Assembly: GCA_017629395.1 (NCBI GenBank)
Contig: JAGBXH010000352.1
Coordinates: forward strand, 1 to 14,014
Length of the DNA: 14,014 bases
Reading direction: 5' to 3'
From: Clostridia bacterium
Lineage (GTDB): Bacteria > Bacillota > Clostridia > Oscillospirales > CAG-272
Each line of letters starts with the position of its first letter. Position 1 is the first letter of the stretch. The notes under the pieces are model-generated. The model did not search any database. It was not told the DNA's origin and saw only the letters and a program-made list of their open reading frames with translations. Shown here one piece after another: positions 1 through 7,410 of the stretch. Both the position numbers and the translations under genes were made by a program.

Positions 1-108
1 ATAGCGAGAAAATATCAAGATTATGTATCCTTTAAAAGCAGAGCATAACTGTGAGGTTCAAATCCCGTAAGCACTCTCCCGAAAATATCTTTTTTATAGC
101 CCATGCAC
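1..108. other. Gene-free left edge, possible tail of an upstream gene
   Basis: No complete gene can be supported here. One reading frame is open from base 1 to a TAA at 46-48 (15 codons), so the tail of an upstream + strand protein gene is possible, but 15 codons is too short to recognise or to prove. A T-arm-like stretch (GGTTCAAATCC, 56-66) is visible, but the flanking bases do not form a tRNA T stem. The stretch is AT-richer than the genes that follow and is closed by the terminator at 109-146. Confidence 0.3.
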
Positions 109-146
109 AAAAAGAAAAGCAACCCATTCGGGTTGCTTTTCTTTTT
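109..146. terminator. Strong bidirectional hairpin terminator
   Basis: A perfect 17-bp inverted repeat (109-125 with 130-146) around the tetraloop ATTC. The GC core GCAACCC/GGGTTGC is flanked by A-rich and T-rich arms. The T-run at 137-146 gives a U-tract for + strand transcripts, and the A-run at 109-118 gives one for minus-strand transcripts. It insulates the PHP-led operon from whatever lies upstream. Confidence 0.85.
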
Positions 147-286
147 GCTTGTCGCCCTCGGCGAGTGGGCAACACCTTCACGGGCGCTTTGCGAACAATT
201 CTATCAAGTACATTGGTACGCAATGTTTGAACGAATCAAATCTTTTTTTCGCAGCATCGGAATTGCAGTTTTACTCTGCCGGAATA

Positions 287-315
287 TTGATTTTTCCCCT
301 AAGATGTGTTATAAT
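287..315 (+). promoter_or_regulatory. SigA-type promoter for the PHP-led operon
   Basis: The -35 is TTGATT at 287-292, the spacer is 17 bases, and the -10 is a perfect TATAAT at 310-315. TG at 307-308 sits one base before it, as in an extended -10. Transcription should start near 322, about 20 nt ahead of the PHP gene start, leaving room only for the ribosome binding site at 329-335. It is the only convincing promoter found ahead of the six + strand genes. Confidence 0.8.
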
Positions 316-342
316 CAAAATATCAAGCAAGGGGGTACTGCC

Positions 343-1038
343 ATGAAAGAGAATTACGCATATAAATACGAGATGCACCTCCATACCTCTCCCTGCAGCG
401 GGGGCGGTGAGGATATTCGTGCCCATATCGACGATCTGATCGGTAAGGGATTTAGCGGCATGGTGGTGACCAACCACTTTTATCTCGGTGACAACAGGGT
501 GGATCGGAATTTGCCGTGGAAGGAATTCGTGGATGCTTACAGGCAGGATTATCTGTATGGCCTGGAATATGCCCGTGCTTTGGATTTTGATTTGTTGTTC
601 GGGCTTGAAGAGCACGTGGGACACGGGCAGGAGATATTGATCTACGGGATTTCGCCCGAGTTGATCGAGGCGCACCCCGAGCTCAAGGGGGCATCGGCAG
701 AGAAATATGCCGAGGTCGTGCACAGCGCGGGCGGGCTGGTTTATCAGGCGCACCCGTACCGTGACCGCCATTATATTACAAAGCCCTTTCCGCTGGAATG
801 CCTGGATTGTCTTGATGGCATTGAGGTACTCAACGCGGGCAATTTCCCGGAGTGGAATGAGAGCGCACGGCGTTTGGCGGATGAGCGCGGGCTTGCTTGC
901 GTAGCGGGCTCGGACGCGCACACCATTGGCACGGCAGGGCGCGCAGGGATCGCGGCAAAAGAGCGCATCAAGAGCAATGAAGACCTTGTGCGCATACTCA
1001 AAAGCGGTGCGTATGTGATCATACCAACCGAAGCGTAA
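343..1038 (+). CDS. PHP-domain metal-dependent hydrolase
   Basis: A 231-residue protein of the PHP superfamily (polymerase and histidinol phosphatase type), a divalent-metal phosphoesterase fold, probably cytoplasmic since no signal peptide or membrane segment is seen. Visible metal-ligand motifs are H12-L-H14 at the N-terminus, H45 in the VTNH segment, E89/E90/H91 in GLEEH, H137 in QAHPYR, and D191-A-H193 in GSDAH near the C-terminus. The ATG at 343 is chosen because AAGGGGG at 329-335 lies 7 bases upstream; the frame extends further upstream but lacks a ribosome site and crosses the promoter. It is first in the operon, 28 nt ahead of the aldo/keto reductase. The family covers phosphatases, nucleases and phosphoesterases acting on small molecules, and the sequence does not fix the substrate. 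It is distinct from the longer HisJ/HisK-like PHP protein at 9291-10109. Confidence 0.85.
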   Translation: MKENYAYKYEMHLHTSPCSGGGEDIRAHIDDLIGKGFSGMVVTNHFYLGDNRVDRNLPWKEFVDAYRQDYLYGLEYARALDFDLLFGLEEHVGHGQEILIYGISPELIEAHPELKGASAEKYAEVVHSAGGLVYQAHPYRDRHYITKPFPLECLDCLDGIEVLNAGNFPEWNESARRLADERGLACVAGSDAHTIGTAGRAGIAAKERIKSNEDLVRILKSGAYVIIPTEA

Positions 1039-1066
1039 CGAAATCATGAAAACAAGAGGGAATTAT

Positions 1067-2074
1067 ATGGAATACAGAACACTGGGAAAAACGGGATTGC
1101 AAATTTCGCGCCTGGGCTTTGGCGGCATCCCGATTCAAAAGATTGATGCAAAGGGCACCAAGGTGCTCGTTGACGAGCTGATCCGTCAGGGCGTGAACTT
1201 TATTGACACCGCGCGCGGTTACACCGTCAGCGAGGAGTATTTGGGATATGCGTTGCATGGCGTCCGAGAAAAATTCGTGCTGGCGACCAAGAGCATGGCG
1301 CGCACCGAGGAGAGCATGGCGCGGGATATTGAGATCAGCCTGCAAAATCTTTGCACGGACTATATTGATCTTTATCAGGTGCACAATCCAAGTGCCAAGG
1401 ATCTGGAAACGGTGATGGCGGCGGGCGGGGCCCTTGAGGCTCTGCAAAAAGCCAAGGCAGCGGGCAAGATCGGGCATATCGGTATTACGTTGCACTCCGC
1501 AGAGCTGTTTGAGCAGGCACTGGAGCTGCCGTGGGTGGAAACCGTGATGTTCCCTTATAATATTGTAGAAACACAGGGCGAAGAGCTGATCGCGCGCTGC
1601 GCAGAGAAAAATATCGGCTTTATCTGCATGAAGCCCTTGGCGGGCGGTGCGATTGACGACGCAGAGATCGCCATGCGTTTTATCGTCAGCAACAGGGACG
1701 TGACCGTGATCATTCCCGGTATGGCGGACGTGTCTGAGATCGCGCAAAACGTGCAGGCGGTCGGCAACACGGCAGAGCTGAGCGAGGCGGAGAAAGAAAA
1801 GGTGCAAGCCATCAGAGCGCAGCTTGGCACAAACTTCTGCCGCAGATGCAATTATTGCGCACCCTGCGCGGCAGGCATCAATATCCCGGGCGTATTTCTG
1901 TTTGAGGGATATTACAGCCGCTATGATCTCAAGGATTGGGCGAAGAGCCGCTATGAGAGCCTAAGCAAGACCGCGTCCGATTGCATTGGCTGCGGGGATT
2001 GCGAGAGCCGTTGCCCCTATTCGCTGCCGATCAGACAGATGCTTGGCGACGTGGCTAAGGTGATGGGGAAATAA
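1067..2074 (+). CDS. Aldo/keto reductase with C-terminal ferredoxin-like 4Fe-4S domain
   Basis: A 335-residue oxidoreductase. The N-terminal part, about residues 1-250, is an aldo/keto reductase (beta/alpha)8 barrel. It opens with the typical YRTLGKTGL start, and the catalytic tetrad can be placed as D47, Y52, K75 and H106 (QVHN). The tail carries two cysteine clusters: C258, C261, C264 and C267 (CxxCxxCxxC), then C306, C309, C312 and C316 followed by Pro (CxxCxxCxxxCP). This fits the known subfamily in which the AKR barrel is joined to a 4Fe-4S dicluster-like domain, common in anaerobes. The start at 1067 has AAGAGGG 6 bases upstream, whereas an in-frame ATG at 1046 has none. It is probably cotranscribed with the PHP gene. 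The substrate is likely a sugar-derived or small carbonyl compound, but that is inference from its position beside a glycosidase. Confidence 0.9.
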   Translation: MEYRTLGKTGLQISRLGFGGIPIQKIDAKGTKVLVDELIRQGVNFIDTARGYTVSEEYLGYALHGVREKFVLATKSMARTEESMARDIEISLQNLCTDYIDLYQVHNPSAKDLETVMAAGGALEALQKAKAAGKIGHIGITLHSAELFEQALELPWVETVMFPYNIVETQGEELIARCAEKNIGFICMKPLAGGAIDDAEIAMRFIVSNRDVTVIIPGMADVSEIAQNVQAVGNTAELSEAEKEKVQAIRAQLGTNFCRRCNYCAPCAAGINIPGVFLFEGYYSRYDLKDWAKSRYESLSKTASDCIGCGDCESRCPYSLPIRQMLGDVAKVMGK

Positions 2075-2101
2075 AGCACCGAATTCCATGTATAAAAGAC
2101 C

Positions 2102-2144
2102 GATATACGATCTGCTCCGCGTGCAAAAACGCGGAGAATATATC
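2102..2144 (+). promoter_or_regulatory. Leader hairpin between AKR and glycosidase genes
   Basis: An 8-bp GC-rich stem (2115-2122 with 2129-2136, six-base loop) is extended by an outer GATATA/TATATC pairing (2102-2107 with 2139-2144) across an asymmetric internal loop. No U-tract follows, so it is not a good intrinsic terminator. It lies in the 107-bp gap, the largest between genes in this operon, and could be a processing or mRNA-stability structure that separates expression of the two upstream genes from the glycosidase. No clear promoter was found in the gap. Confidence 0.4.
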
Positions 2145-2181
2145 ATTTTGCAGGGCGCGTAAGGCGCAAAAGGAGAACACC

Positions 2182-4677
2182 ATGTACAGACATCCTGTAT
2201 CCAAGTCATTTTCAGCGGATGCGTTCCGCACCCCCCAAGGGGAGCATGCGCCCATTTATTCTTGGGTATGGAATGCCAAGCTCAGCCATGAGCAGACCGA
2301 CGCGCAGCTGGACGAAATGCAACGCCTTGGCATTCGCGCGTTTTACATCATTCCCGAGCCCACCTATTTCCGTCCCACCAGCATGCCTACTGAGCTGGAG
2401 CCGGACTATCTGACCCCCGAATATTTTGCGCAATACGAATACGCCATTCGCGCGGCAGCAGCGCGCGGCATGCATTGCTGGCTGTACGATGAAGGCGGCT
2501 GGCCCTCGGGCGGTGCTTGCGGCAAGGTGCTCGCGGCGCATCCCGAGACCAATAAGCAGCTCTTGCACCACGCCTCGCACACCTATGCGGCAGGCGAGAC
2601 GCTGACTTATCACCACGAGAACACCATTGCGGTATTTTGCGGCACCGAGCAGCTTGACCCCGGACACGTGTTTGACAAGGAATCGACCGTGGAGGAATAT
2701 TACACCCAGGGCGTGACCAGGTTTGGACCCAACGGTCCGCTGTGGCCCGATTATCCCGATCTGACGAGACGGGATGCCACCGATGCCTTTATTGAAATGA
2801 CGCACGAGGGCTATCGCCGCGTGCTGGAAGATACCTTTGGCTGCCACGTTTCCGCCATGTTTACCGATGAGCCCAAGGCTCCCGGACAAGCCATTTGCTA
2901 CCGCGAGCTGATGCAGGATTTCCGGGCGCAGTACGGTGAGTCCATCGTGCCGTACCTGCCCATGATCGCAGGTGTGGCAGAGCCGGATGAGCGCGGTGCG
3001 CAGGTGCTGCGCAGGTGGTACGATTTTTGCAGCCGCAGATTCTGTGATGCGTTCTTGAACGCCTGCAAGCAATGGTGCCACGACCACAATTTGCTTTTTA
3101 CGGGGCATATGGACCAGGATCACCTGCCCAACGGATGCACCACGGGCGGTTGCAGCTATCATCTGATGCGCACGCTGCGCTGCCTTGACATTCCGGGCGT
3201 GGACGTGATCTGGCGTCAGATTTATCCGGGGCAGGAGCAAGTGATGCCTACGGGCGAGCGGATCGCGCAAAACGGCTTTTTCCCGCGCTATGCGTCTTCT
3301 GCCATGGAGCAGATAGGCGGTAGCTATGCCATGTCCGAGACCTTTGCGGTGTACGGAAACGGTTTGACCTATGCGCTGATGCGCCATTGCCTTGGCTATC
3401 AGGCGGTGCGCGGCATCAACGTCTTCAATATGATGCTGATCTCTTACGGACGCCACGGGTACATGCAGGCAGGCGAGCAGCCCACCTTCCATGAGGCACT
3501 GCCGTATTTTGCCGATCTTGCAGGGATCAACCGCTATGCCGAGCGACTTTCCTACGTGGTTTCGGTGGGCGAGCGCGTGTGCGATACCGCGCTGTATTAT
3601 CCCGTCAGCGATTTTTGGGTGAGCAACCGCAGCGAGGCACTTTCCCGTGCGTTTGAGGCGTTGGGACGCGCGCTGGAGGATCGCGGAATTGATTTTGATA
3701 TTGTGGACGATGACGTGCTGGCGGATGCCGAGGGCGTTGACCAAGGACAGATCCGCATCGGAAAAGCGGTGTATACCAAGCTGGTCGTACCGTCCGAGGC
3801 GTACCTGTGCGAGGAAACGCGCGCTGCTTTGGCACGCTTTTGCGCAGGCGGCGGCAAGGTGCTGTATTCTGTGGACGAGCTGCACCCCACCGTGCAGCTG
3901 CGCGGTGCGCATGAGCGCGTGCGCGTCATGCATCGTCACTTAGAAAACGGGGAGATGTATTGCCTGTTCAACGAGTACACCGAGGCGGTGGCGTATTGCT
4001 TGCAGGTGCCCAAGGGCAATGCGTATCGCCTGGATCTGGAAAGCGGTGCGCTGTATGCCTGCAAGGTTTGCGATGCTGGCGTATGTGTCAGCCAGGAATC
4101 GGGTGAGACGGTGGCGATTTTGGTTACGGATCAGATTTTGGATGCAAAGCAAATGCCGTGCGGTACGTGCAGCACGGTGGTGCCCGCGCAATATACCTTG
4201 ATTCCCGGAAACGGCTTTGCGTTTGGCGATGCAGGAATCCGCACGCAGCCATGCGAGCAAGCCCCGATGTCCGTCACACTTGGCGCATGGGAGAGCTATC
4301 TTGGCAAGTCGTTCTCGGGTAGTGCCACCTATGAAACCGCGTTTGATTGCGCGCATCCCGCGCAGATCTGTGCATGCGTTATCGAGATTGGCGAGGTGCA
4401 GTACACCTGCGAGGTCAAGGTCAACGGCGTGTCGGTAGGAGTAGGCTTGATGGCACCCTACCGCTACGAGGTGCCTGCCGCACTGCTAAGGCAACACAAC
4501 GTGGTGCAGCTGCGCGTGACCAATACGCCTTCCAATCAGTACCTTTGCACCGACTTTTTCGATCAATACCAGCCCTGGCAGCTCTCGCCGTACTACGTCA
4601 AGGAAAAGGCGTTCATGCAGGATACGGCAGGCGGCGGCTTGATCGGACCTGTGAAAATTCATTTGTATGAAGCATAA
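2182..4677 (+). CDS. Large GH106-like glycoside hydrolase
   Basis: An 831-residue putative glycosidase resembling the alpha-L-rhamnosidase (GH106)-like clan of bacterial glycosyl hydrolases, though shorter than typical GH106 enzymes. An N-terminal TIM-barrel-like part (about 20-440) contains PIYSWVWN near residue 25, the LYDEGGWPSGG segment (Y102-D103-E104), and FTDEP at 227-231, whose acidic pair is a candidate for catalysis. GHMDQD and PGVD further on resemble the substrate-cleft segments of this group. Residues about 450-580 look like a glutamine-amidotransferase-like alpha/beta domain. The last ~120 residues look like a GH2-type beta-sandwich carbohydrate-binding domain. There is no signal peptide, so the enzyme should act on small imported glycosides in the cytoplasm. 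AAGGAG at 2170-2175 supports the ATG. The next gene's ribosome site overlaps this stop codon, so the two are tightly coupled. The substrate is unassigned. Confidence 0.75.
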   Translation: MYRHPVSKSFSADAFRTPQGEHAPIYSWVWNAKLSHEQTDAQLDEMQRLGIRAFYIIPEPTYFRPTSMPTELEPDYLTPEYFAQYEYAIRAAAARGMHCWLYDEGGWPSGGACGKVLAAHPETNKQLLHHASHTYAAGETLTYHHENTIAVFCGTEQLDPGHVFDKESTVEEYYTQGVTRFGPNGPLWPDYPDLTRRDATDAFIEMTHEGYRRVLEDTFGCHVSAMFTDEPKAPGQAICYRELMQDFRAQYGESIVPYLPMIAGVAEPDERGAQVLRRWYDFCSRRFCDAFLNACKQWCHDHNLLFTGHMDQDHLPNGCTTGGCSYHLMRTLRCLDIPGVDVIWRQIYPGQEQVMPTGERIAQNGFFPRYASSAMEQIGGSYAMSETFAVYGNGLTYALMRHCLGYQAVRGINVFNMMLISYGRHGYMQAGEQPTFHEALPYFADLAGINRYAERLSYVVSVGERVCDTALYYPVSDFWVSNRSEALSRAFEALGRALEDRGIDFDIVDDDVLADAEGVDQGQIRIGKAVYTKLVVPSEAYLCEETRAALARFCAGGGKVLYSVDELHPTVQLRGAHERVRVMHRHLENGEMYCLFNEYTEAVAYCLQVPKGNAYRLDLESGALYACKVCDAGVCVSQESGETVAILVTDQILDAKQMPCGTCSTVVPAQYTLIPGNGFAFGDAGIRTQPCEQAPMSVTLGAWESYLGKSFSGSATYETAFDCAHPAQICACVIEIGEVQYTCEVKVNGVSVGVGLMAPYRYEVPAALLRQHNVVQLRVTNTPSNQYLCTDFFDQYQPWQLSPYYVKEKAFMQDTAGGGLIGPVKIHLYEA

Positions 4678-4690
4678 AGGAGGCTATGCT

Positions 4691-5494
4691 ATGACCGAGC
4701 TGGAGATATTGGAGGGCATTCGCCGCGAGATGGAGACTATCCCCGGACATTTGGGCTTTTACTACAAAAACCTTGTGACGGGGTTTGAATACGGCATCCG
4801 AGAAGAGGAGATCTACGGTGCGGCAAGCGTGATCAAGTTCCCGCTGTTTTTGCACGTGCTTGCAGAGTGTGAAAAGGGAAACATGTCGCTTGACGATAAG
4901 ATCGTGACCGAGGAGAGCGACAAGGTGCCCAGCTGCGGTGCGCTGAATATGTTCACGGGTAGTATAGAAACCGATATCCGTACCGTGTGCCGTCTGATGA
5001 TTTGTCTTTCCGACAACACCGCTACCAATCGGCTGATCCGCTATTTTGGCTTTGAAGACATTGAGCGCGGCTTTGCCGAGATGGGGCTTGAAAAGACGCG
5101 TATTCGCCGCAAGCTGTTTGACCGTGCGGCGGCTGCACAGGGCAAGCAGAATTCCATCAGCCCCAAAGAGCTTGGTGTGCTCTTGGAAAAGCTGTATCGC
5201 GGGGAGTATATCAACAAAGAGGTCAGCGATTACGCAATAGAGGTGCTTTCCGAGCAGCAGATCGGGCATAAGCTGGCAGGGAAGCTTGGCGAGAACGTAC
5301 AGATCGCGCACAAAACGGGCGAGGATGACGGGCTGAGCAACGATATCGGCATCGTGTATGCCGATCAGCCCTTTGTCATTTGCTTTACGGGGCATGATAC
5401 CGACGTGTACCCCTGGGAGGATCTGATGCGTCGGAGCACGTACGATTTGTATTTCGCCAATACGGCAGGCGCAGAACGGAGTCAAGATGATTAA
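4691..5494 (+). CDS. Class A beta-lactamase-fold serine hydrolase, no signal peptide
   Basis: A 267-residue protein with the three landmarks of the penicillin-recognising serine hydrolase fold (Beta-lactamase2-type): S46-V-I-K49 (SxxK), S107-D-N109 (SDN) and K208-T-G210 (KTG). It lacks a signal peptide or lipobox, so it is predicted cytoplasmic, unlike true beta-lactamases, which are exported. In the expected omega-loop region (about 145-165) there is no ExxLN-like motif supplying the deacylating glutamate; basic and alanine-rich residues occupy the place. A real beta-lactamase activity is therefore doubtful, and an esterase, amidase or peptidase role on a small substrate is as plausible. The start at 4691 has AAAGGAGG (4676-4683) 7 bases upstream; this site overlaps the preceding stop codon. 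The 3' end overlaps the next gene by 8 nt, which suggests translational coupling. Confidence 0.8.
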   Translation: MTELEILEGIRREMETIPGHLGFYYKNLVTGFEYGIREEEIYGAASVIKFPLFLHVLAECEKGNMSLDDKIVTEESDKVPSCGALNMFTGSIETDIRTVCRLMICLSDNTATNRLIRYFGFEDIERGFAEMGLEKTRIRRKLFDRAAAAQGKQNSISPKELGVLLEKLYRGEYINKEVSDYAIEVLSEQQIGHKLAGKLGENVQIAHKTGEDDGLSNDIGIVYADQPFVICFTGHDTDVYPWEDLMRRSTYDLYFANTAGAERSQDD

Positions 5495-6521
5495 GCTGCT
5501 AAGTCCGGTGAACGGACAGGAAATCTCGCTGCAAACCGAAATACAAAAGCAATTTTTTGCAGATGAATTGCATCGTGCGCAAATGGACGGTGCTTTGACC
5601 TTTCAATGGTATGACCTGAAAAGGCAGGGGGAGGATCACTCTGCACCCGCTCCCGTTGTGTTTTCCTGGCAGGAGAGCGAGTGTGGCAATGAGCAGGCAG
5701 CGTATTATTTGTTGGTGTCCGAGCGTGCGGATATGCGTGATGCCTGGTATTATGTAACGGAGCAGACCGAGCATGCCGTGTACAATCTCAAAGTCAACAC
5801 CGCTTATTATTGGTGCGTGCAGCGCAATGGCAAGCGAAGTGAGATTGCGTCCTTCAAAACGGCAGATACCCTGCCGCGCTGCATCAAGATCGATCATATT
5901 TCCAACGTGCGCGATATGGGCGGCTACCGCGTCAAGGGCGGCAGAATTCGGCAGGGCTTGCTGTACAGAGGCGGTGAGCTTGAGCTGCACATGCAGCTGT
6001 GCGACAAAGGGGCGCGGGAGCTTTTACGCTTGGGTGTGAGAACCGAGCTGGATATGCGAGGGGAAGCACGCGGGCAGGTGGATTTTACGACCGCCGAGGC
6101 GCTTGGCATTGCGCGTATTTACGTGCCGAGTGTGCCGTATGAAAATGTGTTTGATCCCATGCATGCAGAACAGCTTCACCGCTTTTTCGAAGTGCTGACC
6201 GAGCGTGCAAGCTATCCCGTATATTTCCATTGCTGGGGAGGTGCGGACAGAGTCGGCACATTTGCATTTGTGATCGGTGCAGCGTTGGGAATGCGATACG
6301 AGGATCTGATTGACGAGTATGAGTTTACGGGGCTTTCGATTTGGGGCGTGCGCTCCCGCAATTACCAAGACTTTCAAGCGTTTCTGAAAAGATTTATGGA
6401 CCTTCCCGGTATGACCCTGCAAGAGAAGGCGCATGCCTTTCTTATGCAGTATGCGGGCATTACGCGCGAGCAGATCGCAGCCATTGAGGAGATTCTCGTT
6501 GAGAAAGACGGGAAAGACTAA
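5487..6521 (+). CDS. Tyrosine phosphatase (Y_phosphatase3 type) with FnIII-like N-terminus
   Basis: A 344-residue cysteine-dependent phosphatase. The C-terminal part (about 133-344) has the P-loop signature HCWGGADRVGT, with nucleophile C249 and phosphate-binding R255, and the upstream NVRDMGGY and LYRGGEL segments that are characteristic of the bacterial tyrosine/lipid phosphatase group Y_phosphatase3. Residues about 55-125 have the strand pattern of a fibronectin type III-like or carbohydrate-binding beta-sandwich, with a typical YYLLVS and NTAYYWCVQ rhythm. No signal peptide or membrane segment is seen. The ATG at 5487 lies inside the end of the serine hydrolase gene, with ACGGAG 5 bases upstream. 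The substrate could be a phosphoprotein, a phosphoinositide or a phosphosugar; the glycosidase context makes a sugar phosphate or glycoside-linked substrate conceivable, but this is inference. Confidence 0.85.
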   Translation: MIKLLSPVNGQEISLQTEIQKQFFADELHRAQMDGALTFQWYDLKRQGEDHSAPAPVVFSWQESECGNEQAAYYLLVSERADMRDAWYYVTEQTEHAVYNLKVNTAYYWCVQRNGKRSEIASFKTADTLPRCIKIDHISNVRDMGGYRVKGGRIRQGLLYRGGELELHMQLCDKGARELLRLGVRTELDMRGEARGQVDFTTAEALGIARIYVPSVPYENVFDPMHAEQLHRFFEVLTERASYPVYFHCWGGADRVGTFAFVIGAALGMRYEDLIDEYEFTGLSIWGVRSRNYQDFQAFLKRFMDLPGMTLQEKAHAFLMQYAGITREQIAAIEEILVEKDGKD

Positions 6522-6572
6522 CTTTTTCTGTGTTTTGCAATATGATTATCATAACATTTGGAGGAAAACGAC

Positions 6573-7379
6573 ATGAAAACAATCGTCATTACGGGCTCGG
6601 GCAGAGGACTGGGATTTGAACTGGCAACGCGCTTTCGCAAGGCGGATTTCAACGTGGTGCTCAACGACATCAATCCTGCACAGCTGGAAACCGCAAAGCA
6701 GAATTTGGAGCAGATCAGCGGCGCGGGCAAGGTGGTTGCTTGCGTGGGTGACGTTTCAGACTTGGAGAGCATGCAGCATTTGGCAGCGTATGCGGCAGAG
6801 AGCTGCGGCAGCATTGATATCTGGGTCAACAATGCGGGCATCAATCAGCCCATGAAGGCGATCTGGGAGCTGACCGAGCGTGAGATCGGACTTGTGCTTG
6901 ACGTGGATCTCAAGGGCGCAATCTTTGGAAGCAAGGTAGCTATGGAATACATGGCAGGGCAGGGAAGCGGCGCGATCTATAACATGGAGGGCTACGGCAG
7001 CAACGACGCCATGATGCTGGGCTTGAATATGTACGGCACAAGCAAGCGCGCGGTGACGCACTTTACGCAGGCTCTTGCAAAGGAGAGCGAGGAGCGGCAG
7101 ACCGGCGTGCTTGTGGGCAGACTCAGCCCGGGTATTATGATCACCGATTTCACCACGGGTGCTCTTGGCGGCAAGGGAAATATCGACCTGCCCGAGAAGA
7201 CCAAGAAGGTGTATAACATTTTGGGCGATTATCCCGACGTGGTTGCGGATTTCCTGGTTGCCAAAATGCTGAAAAACACCAAGAACAATGCGCACATCGA
7301 GTGGTTGACGGGCGGCAAGGCTGCTTGGCGTTTCATGACCGCAGCGTTCAATAAGCGCGATTTCTTTGCGGAAAAGTAA
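6573..7379 (+). CDS. Short-chain dehydrogenase, NYC1/NOL-like
   Basis: A 268-residue NAD(P)-dependent short-chain dehydrogenase/reductase. The cofactor-binding glycine motif TGSGRGLG spans residues 7-14, an NNAG segment follows near residue 90, and the catalytic YxxxK is Y154-G-T-S-K158. The strand before the active site reads YNMEGYGSND, matching the NMDGAGS-type segment of chlorophyll b reductase-like (NYC1/NOL) SDRs instead of the usual serine position 13 residues before the tyrosine; S143 is the likely catalytic serine. The organism shows no sign of photosynthesis, so the true substrate is unknown. The ATG at 6573 is chosen because GGAGGA at 6560-6565 lies 7 bases upstream; an in-frame TTG at 6558 precedes that site. 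It follows the phosphatase after 51 nt and is the last gene before the terminator. Confidence 0.88.
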   Translation: MKTIVITGSGRGLGFELATRFRKADFNVVLNDINPAQLETAKQNLEQISGAGKVVACVGDVSDLESMQHLAAYAAESCGSIDIWVNNAGINQPMKAIWELTEREIGLVLDVDLKGAIFGSKVAMEYMAGQGSGAIYNMEGYGSNDAMMLGLNMYGTSKRAVTHFTQALAKESEERQTGVLVGRLSPGIMITDFTTGALGGKGNIDLPEKTKKVYNILGDYPDVVADFLVAKMLKNTKNNAHIEWLTGGKAAWRFMTAAFNKRDFFAEK

Positions 7380-7380
7380 T

Positions 7381-7408
7381 AAAAAACAGCCCGATGGGGC
7401 TGTTTTTT
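7381..7408. terminator. Bidirectional terminator between converging genes
   Basis: A 12-bp perfect stem (7381-7392 with 7397-7408) with loop GATG. The core is CAGCCC/GGGCTG, with six A on one side and six T on the other. It starts directly after the SDR stop codon and ends two bases before the HD gene's stop, so it should serve both convergent transcripts. Related CAGCCC..GGGCTG hairpins occur at 11203 (decayed) and 11673. Confidence 0.9.
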
Positions 7409-7410
7409 AC

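Noticed and set aside
48..80. tRNA 3' end, suggested by GGTTCAAATCC
   Set aside because: The T-loop consensus is present, but three of five T-stem positions do not pair, and no matching acceptor strand, anticodon arm or D arm exists in the upstream bases. An attachment-site scar derived from a tRNA end remains possible but unproven.
103..342. N-terminal extension of the PHP protein
   Set aside because: The frame is open, but it runs through the terminator and the promoter at 287-315, has no ribosome site, and adds no PHP-like residues.
2212..3939. A 575-codon minus-strand gene opposite the glycosidase
   Set aside because: It is a codon-bias shadow of a GC-rich gene: rich in His, Arg, Gln and Ala, without motif, promoter or ribosome site.
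4691..5494. Antibiotic-resistance beta-lactamase
   Set aside because: The fold motifs fit, but there is no export signal and no recognisable deacylating glutamate, and the gene is embedded in a metabolic operon.
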